DNA of 64,000 nt, taken from NCBI RefSeq assembly GCF_001403615.1, contig NZ_LN879455.1, forward strand, positions 124,001-188,000, in the 5' to 3' direction. Within the stretch, counting starts at the first letter, position 1; every line of letters begins with the position of its first letter. Of this stretch, positions 9,273-17,531 are shown piece by piece. Origin of the DNA: Desnuesiella massiliensis (GTDB lineage: Bacteria; Bacillota; Clostridia; Clostridiales; Clostridiaceae). The notes under the pieces were generated by a model, which was not told the DNA's origin, ran no database searches, and saw nothing but the letters and a program-made list of their open reading frames with translations. Made by a program: the position numbers and the translations under genes.

Positions 9273-10376
9273 ATGGAGGGAAATGGCTCAAAAAAAATTT
9301 TTATAACACCTGTAGAACTGGCCGTTCTATTAATAGCTATAACCATAGGAATAGAATCTACTAGTTTGCCAAATACCATAAATAAACTTGCTAAGCAGGA
9401 TGCGTGGATAGCTACAGCCTTAGGTGCCCTATACCCTTTATACGTAGTCATAATAGCTATATTTTTTTCAAAAAGATTTCCTGATGACAATATATTAACC
9501 TTAAGTAAAAAGTATTTTGGTAAATACTTAAGTACTTTTCTTAATGTAATTTTTGCTCTAGGCTTTTTAACCTATCTTCCGGGGGTTATTTCCAGTGGAG
9601 CCATAATATTTAAGACCTATGTTATTGCTTATATGGGATTTCCTAAAATATATATAGTGACAGTTATCTTTATAATTTTTGCAGTAAGTAGAGGCTTAAA
9701 GGTTCTTGGAAGGGTTTCTATTATCAATTTTTTTATAATACTATTTATACTTGTAACTTCCTTAGCCATATTAAGAAAGGGTAGCTATTTAAATGTACTG
9801 CCTATATTTGGATCTGGGATCAAGAATATTATAAAGGCTTCCTTCATAACCTCTTATACCTATGCAGGTATTGAGTTTATATTTTTACTATATCCACACT
9901 TGCAGGATAAGAGTAAATTGAAAAAATCAGCCCTAGGAACAGTGGCCTTTATAGCTTTTTTTTATACATGGATAGTATTTGTATCCATGTATTATATGGG
10001 CACAGATATAGTAGCCAAAAGCATATGGCCTTTTTTTACAGCTACAGAAGCAATACAGCTGGAGGTAATCAATTCTTTTAGATTTATATTTATATTCTTG
10101 TGGATGATAGTAACCTTAGTTGATATAGCTGCGCTCTATTACTTTAATTTTGATTTAGCAGGGCAAATAATTAATATTGATAAAAAAATCATATTTCATG
10201 TAGTGGTGGGAGGCCTGATAGTATTAGTGGCTAACAAGTATTATAGTGATAGGCTTTTAAGGGCGTCTATAACAGAAAAGACCTCTTTATTTAGTACGGC
10301 CTATAATTTTGTATATATAACCATAATATTTTTATTTTCAGTTATAAAAAAGGGTGATAGCAGTGAAAAAGCATAG
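9273..10376 (+). CDS. Spore germinant receptor subunit B (GerB family permease), copy 2
   Basis: 367 aa from ATG 9273, preceded by AGGAGG (9257-9262). An upstream in-frame start at 9219 lies inside the previous gene and is unlikely. It is an all-helical membrane protein with the same GerB landmarks as copy 1: IGIESTSLPNTINKLAKQDAW near the N-terminus (split as ESTSLPN and KQDAW) and the YAGIEFIFLLYPH segment in the middle. Expected in the spore inner membrane with the A and C subunits. Three B copies next to one A suggest that receptors of different germinant specificity share the same A partner. That is inference; subunits encoded elsewhere could also pair. Confidence 0.93.
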   Translation: MEGNGSKKIFITPVELAVLLIAITIGIESTSLPNTINKLAKQDAWIATALGALYPLYVVIIAIFFSKRFPDDNILTLSKKYFGKYLSTFLNVIFALGFLTYLPGVISSGAIIFKTYVIAYMGFPKIYIVTVIFIIFAVSRGLKVLGRVSIINFFIILFILVTSLAILRKGSYLNVLPIFGSGIKNIIKASFITSYTYAGIEFIFLLYPHLQDKSKLKKSALGTVAFIAFFYTWIVFVSMYYMGTDIVAKSIWPFFTATEAIQLEVINSFRFIFIFLWMIVTLVDIAALYYFNFDLAGQIINIDKKIIFHVVVGGLIVLVANKYYSDRLLRASITEKTSLFSTAYNFVYITIIFLFSVIKKGDSSEKA

Positions 10377-11499
10377 GAGCTTAATCATAGCAATATTAGT
10401 GGTAGTGGCTTTTGTTGCTGTTAAAGAAAATAAAATAAAGTATGAAAATGCAGAGGATTTAGATATATCCCTAGGCATAGGCTATAGCTTGCTGCAAAAT
10501 TCTCAGGGAGATGTTGAATATCATATTCCTATAAGCTCTATTATTTATGGTGAAACCGCCACGGAAGATAGTAAAGGCCAAAAAAATAGCAGTGAGATTC
10601 ATGAAGGAAATGCAAGTACTATAGGTAAAGTCAGAGAGGATAGACAAAGGAAAATAGACAAGAAGTTGTTTTTAGGTACTCAAAGGGTTTATCTGATAGA
10701 CGAGGAAGTAGCTAAATTTGGAGTAGAGCCACTGATAGATATATTATTTAGGAATCCTGTATTAAATGACAATGGGGTAGTATTAGTCTGTAAGAACAAA
10801 AGCGACGATTATTTAACTCATAAGATAGAAGGCTACGATTCCCCTGTAGAATTTATAGATAGCATGGTAAAAAATTCAGTTAATTATAATTTTTTTTCTA
10901 AGGACTATACTTTAAAAAAAGTATATCTTACCATGGATGCGGAAGGAAGAACGGTAGTACAGCCTTATATAGAATTAAGAGAACAGGGATTTGAAATAAC
11001 AGGTTTAGCAATTTTTAATAAGGATAAGCTAGCTCAGGTAGTTGATATAAATGAAGGAAGGGTATTAAACCTTTTAAGGGAGAATAATGTTAGGGGAATG
11101 GTAACCCTTCAAAACAGCGAAAAAGAATATATTAACTTTACGGCTAAAAGCAAAAGAAAGGTTAAATGCTATAAGGAAGAGGATAAATTTAAGTTTATTA
11201 TAGAGCTAAATTTAAATGGGGAAATCGTCAGCAATAAGCTTTACAAGAATCTTGTTGAGAATCCAAAAGAAATAAAAGAGTTTGAAAAAGATATGGAAGA
11301 AAAAATTCAAAAGCAGTGCAAGGAGTTTATTGGAAAGATGCAAAGGGTATATAAATTAGATTGCCTAGAGTTAGGGAAAATAGCTGTGACAAAGCAAGGA
11401 AGAGGCACTGGAGTGGATTGGAATGAGATTATAAGCAATTCTAACATAGAAGTAAAGGTTAAGGTACGCGTAGATAAGGTGGGAAGAGGTGAGTATTAG
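10363..11499 (+). CDS. Spore germinant receptor subunit C-like protein (GerC family), copy 2, no lipobox
   Basis: About 378 aa from GTG 10363 with AAAAGGGTGAT just upstream. GTG 10354 is the alternative start. One hydrophobic segment near the N-terminus (LIIAILVVVAFVAV) is followed directly by KENKIKYENAEDL with no cysteine, so again no lipidation site. The rest matches copies 1 and 3 along its whole length: the LGIGYSL start of the domain, IFNKDKLAQVVDINEGRVL in the middle (compare IDIYESKIM in copy 3), the VKCYKEEDKFKF segment and the GTGVDWNE end. Expected outside the spore inner membrane. It overlaps the next gene by 11 bp. Confidence 0.9.
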   Translation: MKKHRSLIIAILVVVAFVAVKENKIKYENAEDLDISLGIGYSLLQNSQGDVEYHIPISSIIYGETATEDSKGQKNSSEIHEGNASTIGKVREDRQRKIDKKLFLGTQRVYLIDEEVAKFGVEPLIDILFRNPVLNDNGVVLVCKNKSDDYLTHKIEGYDSPVEFIDSMVKNSVNYNFFSKDYTLKKVYLTMDAEGRTVVQPYIELREQGFEITGLAIFNKDKLAQVVDINEGRVLNLLRENNVRGMVTLQNSEKEYINFTAKSKRKVKCYKEEDKFKFIIELNLNGEIVSNKLYKNLVENPKEIKEFEKDMEEKIQKQCKEFIGKMQRVYKLDCLELGKIAVTKQGRGTGVDWNEIISNSNIEVKVKVRVDKVGRGEY

Positions 11500-12613
11500 A
11501 AGCTTGAGGAAAAGTAGGATAAAAAATGTGTTTATCATCCTAGTAATAATAGGAGCTGTGGTGTTCTATAATTATGACACCTTAAACGCGCCTATAGAAG
11601 AAAATGCCATATCCTTTGGCATAGGAGTAGATATTGAAAAAACATTAAAAGAGAATGCTAATTATAGAATAACATACAATATATACAAGTTTTCTCAGGA
11701 TAAAGTCTATAGCTATAATAGGATTGCTGAAGCTAGTACCATAGGGGAAAATCGGCAGGATAGGCAGCTGAAAATAGATAGGAGTTATACTGCAGATATA
11801 GAGAGGATGCTTATAATCAGCGAAGATATGGGAGCTTATGGCATAGATTCTCTAGTAAACATATTCCTTAATAATCCTAGGTTAAATGATAAAGGATTAA
11901 TAGTAGTGTGCAAGGGTAAGGCAGAAGATATTATAAAGTTTAAAGTTGAAGCTTTACCGAGTTCTGCAGAGTATATAGAGGGAATCGTGAAGGAATCAAT
12001 ATATTATAATTTCTATTCAGAAAACTATACTTTTCTGGACTTATTTACTCAATTGACCTCTGAGGGAGAAAATATAGTGCTGCCTTATGTAGAAATTCGC
12101 AATAATAAGATAGAGATATCTGGGGTAGCTCTTTTTAAGAGAGAGAAACTAGTTCAGATAATAGACATATATGAATCCAAAATAATGAATGTATTAAGGG
12201 AGGATAAGACCAGGGGAGTATTTTCTCTAAAAAGAGGAGAACAAAAGTATGTGGATTACAATTCTAGAGTAAAAAAGAAGGTTAAATGCTATAAGGATCA
12301 GGATAAGTATAATTTTATTATAGATTTAAACGTCACTGGCAATATAACCTCTAATACTCTTTACGAAGAATTAAATAAAAAGTCCATAAAGAACTTTGAA
12401 GAGGACATGGCTAAAGAAATAGAAGAAAAGTGTAATGCTTTTATAAAAAAAATGCAAAAGCAATATAAGGTAGATTGCTTAGAGTTAGGTAGCGTGGCAG
12501 CGGCGAAGTTTGGAAGAGATAGTGGTGTAGATTGGAATGAAGTGGTATCAAAGAGTTCCATTAAGGTAAGGGCTAAAGTAAAGGTGGATAATGTAGGAAG
12601 GGGTCAATATTAG
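11489..12613 (+). CDS. Spore germinant receptor subunit C-like protein (GerC family), copy 3, no lipobox
   Basis: 374 aa from GTG 11489 with AAGGTGG about 6 bases upstream. TTG 11504 with AGGTGAG is an alternative that would trim five residues. A single membrane segment (VFIILVIIGAVVFYN) precedes YDTLNAPIEENAISFG, where a GerC lipoprotein would carry its Cys; none is present. The body has the same order of blocks as the other two C copies, ending SGVDWNE and a Gly-Arg-rich tail. It follows another C gene directly, an arrangement I do not know from the standard three-gene ger operons. Its stop overlaps the start of the last B gene. Confidence 0.9.
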   Translation: MSIRSLRKSRIKNVFIILVIIGAVVFYNYDTLNAPIEENAISFGIGVDIEKTLKENANYRITYNIYKFSQDKVYSYNRIAEASTIGENRQDRQLKIDRSYTADIERMLIISEDMGAYGIDSLVNIFLNNPRLNDKGLIVVCKGKAEDIIKFKVEALPSSAEYIEGIVKESIYYNFYSENYTFLDLFTQLTSEGENIVLPYVEIRNNKIEISGVALFKREKLVQIIDIYESKIMNVLREDKTRGVFSLKRGEQKYVDYNSRVKKKVKCYKDQDKYNFIIDLNVTGNITSNTLYEELNKKSIKNFEEDMAKEIEEKCNAFIKKMQKQYKVDCLELGSVAAAKFGRDSGVDWNEVVSKSSIKVRAKVKVDNVGRGQY

Positions 12614-13704
12614 TGGACTATAATATGAAGAGAGGAGAAAATAATAGTATAAGTGATAATCAAGCTTTAGCAATACTAGTAGGTACTATGGTAGGTGTTA
12701 GTATCACTATAGCTAAGGCTGTAGCGGAGAAAGGTAAGCAGGGGGCTTGGATATCAACTATTATAGGAGCCGCTTATCCCTTGCTTTTATCCCTTTTAGC
12801 TGCTTATATTTGTAATAAGCATCCGGAGCAAGATATATTGGCATTAAATGAATTGTATTTTGGGAAATGGGTGGGAGGTATTTTAAATATTATATTTTTT
12901 TTAAGATTTCCTATATTTGTGGTGTTGACCTTATCTGGCTTTTATAAGGTTATTAGTGTATACGCCACTCCCTTTTTATCACCCATTAAGATATATATAG
13001 CAATGTTAATATTAATTATATTCACTCACTCCCGTGGCTTTAAAACCTTGGCTAGAATCAATGAAATAAGCTTAATTATAATAATAGTTATGACCATTTC
13101 TTTGAGCATAGGGCTGCCTAAGGGTAATTATTTATATTTGATGCCTATAATAGATAAGAATCTTGCAGGTATTTTTAAGGCGGTTCAGGATGTCGTATAT
13201 TATTATAGTGGTATAGAGATAATATTTTTAATATATCCATATATGAAAAATAAAGAAAGTATACTAAAAGTGTCCTTGAGGGCTGTATTTATAACTATGG
13301 CTACAAACACTTTTATGGTTATCATGTGTATATATTATCTAGGCTATAAGCTTGTGAATATGTCCTTATGGCCAGTGCTGCTAATGACAGAGTTTAATAG
13401 AATTCAAGTCATAAATACTTCCAGGTATATTTTTTTACTGCTTTGGAGTTTTGTAATATTAAAGCGTACAGCTAATGAATATTATGGCTGCGGACACATA
13501 ATAAAATATATGTTTAAGCTTAAGAGTTATAATGCTTTTTATATAATTTCTCTGCCAGTGTTCTTATTTAGTGCATTATCCATAAGAACCTATGCTCAGC
13601 GAAGCAGTTTGATAAAATTGTTTTATCCTGCCTTAGCTATCATTAATTTAATCGTTATAGCTTTATTAGCTTTAATGATCTTTATTAAAAATAAAAACAA
13701 GTAG
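12613..13704 (+). CDS. Spore germinant receptor subunit B (GerB family permease), copy 3
   Basis: 363 aa, GTG start at 12613 with GGAAGGGG (12596-12603) upstream; ATG 12625 is also possible. It is a polytopic membrane protein with ten or so helices and the GerB landmarks GVSITIAKAVAEKGKQGAW (equivalent to GIGVLSLPNEIAK of copy 1, but more diverged) and YYYSGIEIIFLIYPY. The usual LP dipeptide of helix 1 is missing. It is thus the most divergent of the three B subunits and may differ in germinant. Last gene of the operon, followed by a strong terminator. Confidence 0.92.
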   Translation: MDYNMKRGENNSISDNQALAILVGTMVGVSITIAKAVAEKGKQGAWISTIIGAAYPLLLSLLAAYICNKHPEQDILALNELYFGKWVGGILNIIFFLRFPIFVVLTLSGFYKVISVYATPFLSPIKIYIAMLILIIFTHSRGFKTLARINEISLIIIIVMTISLSIGLPKGNYLYLMPIIDKNLAGIFKAVQDVVYYYSGIEIIFLIYPYMKNKESILKVSLRAVFITMATNTFMVIMCIYYLGYKLVNMSLWPVLLMTEFNRIQVINTSRYIFLLLWSFVILKRTANEYYGCGHIIKYMFKLKSYNAFYIISLPVFLFSALSIRTYAQRSSLIKLFYPALAIINLIVIALLALMIFIKNKNK

Positions 13705-13730
13705 TGGCAAGGGGACGTTTCCCTTGCCAC
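13704..13730. terminator. Bidirectional terminator between the ger and mur operons
   Basis: Perfect 10-bp GC-rich stem GTGGCAAGGG / CCCTTGCCAC with a 7-base loop. It lies between convergent genes (ger stop at 13704, DUF202 stop at 13736). U-rich tracts are short, but stem strength and position support termination from both sides. Confidence 0.8.
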
Positions 13731-13735
13731 GTTAT

Positions 13736-14026
13736 TTATTGTTTTTTTAACTTATTAGAAACCTTGATATAATTCTTAGTTCCATGAATAGCAATAAATA
13801 TTGATGAAATGAAGAGTATCATTGCTGCTATAATACCATTAATACCTTCAACAAGCTTCCAAAGAGTCAAACCAGCTACTACGAAGCTTACTACGGTTCT
13901 TATATAAGCTAGAAAGGTTCTTTCATTGGCTAAGAGAGTTCTATCTAAGGCTAAGTAATCACGTAGTATCATGTCTTCGTAGTACTTTTTATAGTTATCT
14001 AGTACAATATCCTTTTTAGTATTCAT
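13736..14026 (-). CDS. DUF202 family small membrane protein
   Basis: 96 aa. The family signature is clear: LDRTLLANERTFLAYIRT at residues ~27-44, followed by two or three membrane helices and a basic tail. DUF202 proteins (YidH-like) are inner-membrane proteins of unknown function. It overlaps the end of murP by 11 bp and is the last gene of the MurNAc operon, so it is co-transcribed with PTS uptake and etherase genes. Whether it has any role in MurNAc metabolism is unknown. The link is only positional. Confidence 0.9.
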   Translation of the reverse strand: MNTKKDIVLDNYKKYYEDMILRDYLALDRTLLANERTFLAYIRTVVSFVVAGLTLWKLVEGINGIIAAMILFISSIFIAIHGTKNYIKVSNKLKKQ

Positions 14027-15452
14027 CTACTGCCTTAGGAGTTTTTATTAAATAGGTAAACACAAAACCTAATACATAAGCGATACATAAGCTTATGAAG
14101 TAATAGATCATTTTATTTGGAAGCATAAGAGGTATTGCAGTAAGGCCTGCAGGACCGTAAGCTATGGAAGAAACCTTCATGGAAGCGCAGAAGGCACCTG
14201 CAAATCCCCCTGCCAAGGAAGCAGTTATAAAGGGTGTTCCAAGAGGTAAGGTTACTCCATATAGAAGAGGTTCTCCTATACCTAATAAACCTACAGGTAG
14301 GGCGCCTCTTATTACATTTCTTAACTTTTCATTTCTGCCTTTAGCTTTTAGATATATAGCTGCAGCAGCACCAATTTGACCAGCACCAGCCATGCATAGA
14401 ACAGGGAAAAGGGATACGCTTCCGAATTTCTCTAGTTGAAGTACATAGAATGGTATTAATCCATGATGCAATCCTACCATGAGAAGTGGTAAGAAACTAG
14501 CAGATAGTATGAAGCCCCCAACTATAGCCATGGGTCCTTCAGTCATTATAAGCACTTCTAAAATCTTCATTAATATATCGGATAAAAATCCCGCAGCAGG
14601 CATTATTAAGAAAACTGTAAGTAATGCGGTTAATCCTACGGATACCAGAGGAGTAACTATATTATCAAGCATATCAGGAACTATCTTACGAATTCTTTTT
14701 TCTATAAATGCAAGTATAGCAACACCAACTATTACACCAATGATTCCACCTTTTCCTGATATAAGTATGCTTTTTAGTCTGTTACTTTCGTTAAATAATC
14801 CTAGAGATTTTGATATAATATCAATATTTGTACTTATGGTGATACCACCGATAATACCACCAAGACCAGGAGTAGCTCCAAATTCCTTAGCGGCATTAAT
14901 ACCCACATAAATGGATAGGTATCCAAATAAAGCTCCACCTACAGTTTTTAAGAAGGTTATCCAAAGAGGTATGTCCTTTATACCCTTTACAGCTAATGTA
15001 TTTTCAAAATAACCTGCAATACCATTGCATAAACCTGCAGCAATTATAGCGGGAATAAGGGGAACAAATATATTTGCTATTTTCTTTAAAGCCTTTTTAA
15101 AGCCATTGTTGCTTTGGGCTTTTTTTGCCTTAGCTTCCGCTACATAGTCTCTGCTAACGTTTTCTCGAGAAGCATTAGAGGCTTTTTCGTTGTTGTCTTC
15201 ATTTCCAAAGACATAATTTTCATTTATATAATCTCCTATTTTTTTGCTTTTTCCAGGTCCTACTACCACTTGCATAGTTTCATCCTCTATAACGGATATG
15301 ACTACGTCGATGGTTTTTAGATATTTAATGTCCACTTTTGAGGTGTCTTTTACAGTAGCACGAACACGAGTCATGCAATTTGTTAGGTAGCTTATATTGT
15401 GAACTCCACCCAAACCATCGATTATTTGCTTAGAAATTTTTTCCAAATCCAT
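14016..15452 (-). CDS. murP: PTS system EIIBC component, probably N-acetylmuramic acid-specific (MurP)
   Basis: 478 aa. An N-terminal EIIB domain of the glucose family (1-~85) carries the phosphorylated cysteine C26 in TNCMTRVR. A linker of ~30 charged residues leads to an EIIC domain with about ten membrane segments (~125-470), including GIGEPLLYGV and PVGLLGIGEP-type family motifs. It takes up and phosphorylates a sugar at the membrane. Placement directly after murQ and a MurR-like regulator makes MurNAc the likely substrate, giving MurNAc 6-phosphate inside. No EIIA domain or gene is present, so a general Glc-type EIIA elsewhere must donate phosphate. The gap to murQ is 20 bp. Confidence 0.9.
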   Translation of the reverse strand: MDLEKISKQIIDGLGGVHNISYLTNCMTRVRATVKDTSKVDIKYLKTIDVVISVIEDETMQVVVGPGKSKKIGDYINENYVFGNEDNNEKASNASRENVSRDYVAEAKAKKAQSNNGFKKALKKIANIFVPLIPAIIAAGLCNGIAGYFENTLAVKGIKDIPLWITFLKTVGGALFGYLSIYVGINAAKEFGATPGLGGIIGGITISTNIDIISKSLGLFNESNRLKSILISGKGGIIGVIVGVAILAFIEKRIRKIVPDMLDNIVTPLVSVGLTALLTVFLIMPAAGFLSDILMKILEVLIMTEGPMAIVGGFILSASFLPLLMVGLHHGLIPFYVLQLEKFGSVSLFPVLCMAGAGQIGAAAAIYLKAKGRNEKLRNVIRGALPVGLLGIGEPLLYGVTLPLGTPFITASLAGGFAGAFCASMKVSSIAYGPAGLTAIPLMLPNKMIYYFISLCIAYVLGFVFTYLIKTPKAVDEY

Positions 15453-15472
15453 AAAGGTTTCCTCCTAAAATT

Positions 15473-16378
15473 TTATTTTGAGTTTTTTTCCAATACTTTT
15501 CTTAGAGAATTGCTACATTGATATAATTGATTTATGGAATCTTGGTAGTCTATATCTAATAGAAGCATTACGATTGCATGCTTAGCGCTGCCTTGAGCTT
15601 CTTCTAAAGCTCTCTCGACTTCTTCCTCAGAGCAATTGGTGATTTCTTTTACTATGTTCATAGCCCTGGTTTTGAGCTTTTCATTAGTTATTTGTACATC
15701 TACCATAAGGTTACTGTATACTTTTCCAAGGCAAATCATAGTAGTAGTACTCATCATAGTTAGTACAAGTTTTTGAGCAGTACCAGCCTTCATTCTAGTA
15801 GATCCAGTTATAACTTCAGGACCAACTTCTATTTCTATACAATTATCTGCAAATTTGCTTATTATACTATTTTTATTGCAGGTTAAAGTAGCAGTTCTTG
15901 CCCCTATTTCTCTAGCATATATTAAAGCTTTTTCAACATAAGGTGTTCTTCCTGAAGCTGCAATGCCTATAAGTAAATCCTCAGATGAAAAGTTTATGTT
16001 TTTTAAGTCAATTATGCCTTGAGTAGGGGAATCTTCTACTGATTCTACGGCTTTTGTAAAAGCTTCTTCTCCTCCAGCTATTAAGGCTATTATTTGATCT
16101 GGAGAAGTACCATAGGTAGGAGGACACTCAGCTGAGTCTAGCACTCCAAGTCTTCCACTGGTACCAGCCCCTATATATATTACTCTTCCGCCATTTTTTA
16201 TAGTGTAAACCATTTGCTCTACTACCTTGCTTATGGAGTGCAGTTCCTTTTCAATAGAGTAAGCTATGGTCTTATCTTCATTATTTATAGTTTTCAATAT
16301 ATCAGGTATAGACATAGTGTCTATAAGCAGTGAGTTTTTATTTCTCTTTTCTGTTAATAAGCTGTTTATCTTTGTCAT
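15473..16378 (-). CDS. murQ: N-acetylmuramic acid 6-phosphate etherase (MurQ)
   Basis: 301 aa, the usual length. It has a SIS domain with the sugar-phosphate loop GAGTSGRLGVLDSAECPPTYG (split as GAGTSGRLG and DSAECPPTYG). The two catalytic acids expected from E. coli MurQ fall at E84 (in SAEC) and E115 (in SVEDSP). The enzyme removes D-lactate from MurNAc 6-phosphate in the cytoplasm to give GlcNAc 6-phosphate, feeding amino-sugar metabolism. An AGGAG site precedes the ATG. It lies between murR and murP with gaps of 15 and 20 bp, a compact recycling operon for peptidoglycan sugars. Confidence 0.95.
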   Translation of the reverse strand: MTKINSLLTEKRNKNSLLIDTMSIPDILKTINNEDKTIAYSIEKELHSISKVVEQMVYTIKNGGRVIYIGAGTSGRLGVLDSAECPPTYGTSPDQIIALIAGGEEAFTKAVESVEDSPTQGIIDLKNINFSSEDLLIGIAASGRTPYVEKALIYAREIGARTATLTCNKNSIISKFADNCIEIEVGPEVITGSTRMKAGTAQKLVLTMMSTTTMICLGKVYSNLMVDVQITNEKLKTRAMNIVKEITNCSEEEVERALEEAQGSAKHAIVMLLLDIDYQDSINQLYQCSNSLRKVLEKNSK

Positions 16379-16393
16379 ATATGCATCTCCTAA

Positions 16394-17239
16394 TTATTTT
16401 TCCCAACCAACGAAGTGCCTTCCTTGCTGAATTTTTGATATGGCTGGGTCATAGTTCTTTTGTACAAGCCCTAAAAACAAAATATCTACAATGGATAGTT
16501 GAGTTATTCTAGAGCTCATGGCTGAAGTTCTAAGCAGTCCTTCAGCAGAAATGGTACATAATATTTTGTCGCTTAGTTTTGCTAAGGGACTACTCATATT
16601 AGAGGTAATAGCTATAACTGGACACTTCTTTTCTTTTATTTTCTCAGATATTTCTACAATCTCTTTTGTCTTTCCAGAGTAAGAGAAAACAATGCAGCAA
16701 TCCTGTTCAGTTAAAGAGGGGACTATGGATAGACTTACATGTAAGTCCTCACTAAAAAGCGGTGTTTTTCCTATTTTAAGAAGCTTATTATTAAAATCCT
16801 TAGCTACCAAACCTGAATTTCCTATACCAATAAGTACAATTCTGCTTGAGTTATTAAGAAGTTCAATAGTAGCCTCTAATTCTGAAAAATCAATGTTCTG
16901 ATAAGTTCCTTGAATAGATCTTATAGATTCCTCTACAAGCTTAAAGTACACATCCTTTAAGGGGTCCTCTAGGGAAATATCATCATGCATTTTCCTCGTA
17001 TTGCTTTTTTCCTTTGCTAAGGATTCACTTAATTTTATTTTAAAATCTAAAAATCCATTAAATCCAAACTTCTTGATAAATTTTATAATAGTGGATTGGC
17101 CAACCCCTATTTTCTCAGCTAGTTCACTTGAAGTCATATTTTTTATAGTAGATGTATTGTCTAATATAAACCTAGCAATTTTTACCTCTGTGTTAGATAG
17201 GTTTTCAAGGTTGCTTTCTATTTTTAGCTTTATATCCAT
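16394..17239 (-). CDS. murR: RpiR-family transcriptional regulator of the MurNAc operon (MurR-like)
   Basis: 281 aa. The N-terminal RpiR helix-turn-helix (~1-75) includes MTSSELAEKIGVGQSTIIKF. The C-terminal SIS domain (~110-270) includes VLIGIGNSG and FSYSGKTKEIVEI, the sugar-phosphate binding loops. Family knowledge: MurR in E. coli represses mur genes until MurNAc 6-phosphate binds. Being first in the operon, it is probably autoregulated. Three closely related AT-rich palindromic sequences surround its promoter and start codon and are the natural operator candidates. The symbol is by analogy; other RpiR regulators of the same shape exist. Confidence 0.88.
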   Translation of the reverse strand: MDIKLKIESNLENLSNTEVKIARFILDNTSTIKNMTSSELAEKIGVGQSTIIKFIKKFGFNGFLDFKIKLSESLAKEKSNTRKMHDDISLEDPLKDVYFKLVEESIRSIQGTYQNIDFSELEATIELLNNSSRIVLIGIGNSGLVAKDFNNKLLKIGKTPLFSEDLHVSLSIVPSLTEQDCCIVFSYSGKTKEIVEISEKIKEKKCPVIAITSNMSSPLAKLSDKILCTISAEGLLRTSAMSSRITQLSIVDILFLGLVQKNYDPAISKIQQGRHFVGWEK

Positions 17240-17335
17240 AATAAATTATTCCTCCTAATTGAATTATATGTGATAATTTATTCTAAGTCAATAATTCAAT
17301 ATTCATTTTTTTTATAATTATAGAATAAATTATTC
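17240..17335. promoter_or_regulatory. Three operator-like repeats around the mur promoter
   Basis: The near-palindrome AGAATAAATTATTC or a close variant occurs at 17322-17335 (plus), 17272-17284 (minus sense, inside the -35/-10 spacer) and 17240-17252 (plus, touching the start codon). A repressor bound here would block the promoter. MurR is the obvious candidate, by position only. Confidence 0.55.
17263..17291 (-). promoter_or_regulatory. Sigma-A promoter of the murRQP operon
   Basis: On the minus strand TTGACT (plus 17286-17291) and TATAAT (plus 17263-17268) are separated by exactly 17 bp. The start codon of murR is ~24 bp further. An operator-like sequence fills the spacer. Confidence 0.85.
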
Positions 17336-17386
17336 CTGTTCATATTTTATCATAAATTGTGCTATAAATAAAAATTTGACTCATAT

Positions 17387-17430
17387 TGTGTCATGAGCCA
17401 AGTCTTCGGAGATTTTTTATGCATAACTGA
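17387..17430 (+). other. Hairpin-containing leader segment between the mur and exopolysaccharide promoters
   Basis: The 292-bp divergent spacer contains an imperfect stem (TTGACTCAT / ATGAGCCAA, 17388-17412). A short TTCG-loop hairpin ending in a T6 run (to about 17430) follows. It looks like a terminator although no gene ends here. It could insulate the two divergent units or be part of a longer leader. I match it to no known riboswitch. Confidence 0.35.
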
Positions 17431-17474
17431 GAAGGAAACTATGGTGAACTTGGAAAAAAGTAATTGATGAATAA

Positions 17475-17495
17475 TGTCGAAAAACTAAATATAAT
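17475..17495 (+). promoter_or_regulatory. Putative Spo0A box and -10 element upstream of the exopolysaccharide operon
   Basis: A perfect TGTCGAA (17475-17481), the core of the clostridial and Bacillus 0A box, lies 8 bp before TATAAT (17490-17495). No good -35 is present, as at many Spo0A-activated promoters. The gene start is 36 bp downstream. A 7-mer match could be chance. Confidence 0.45.
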
Positions 17496-17531
17496 AAGAG
17501 TGTAAAAAATAATTTAATGCGGGGGGATTTT

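Noticed and set aside
14479..14910. 143-residue plus-strand frame opposite murP
   Set aside because: Shadow of the EIIC domain, which has all expected motifs.
17387..17430. Possible riboswitch upstream of the exopolysaccharide operon
   Set aside because: Hairpins and a T run are present, but I cannot match the conserved core of c-di-GMP, PreQ1 or other known classes; kept only as a leader hairpin.
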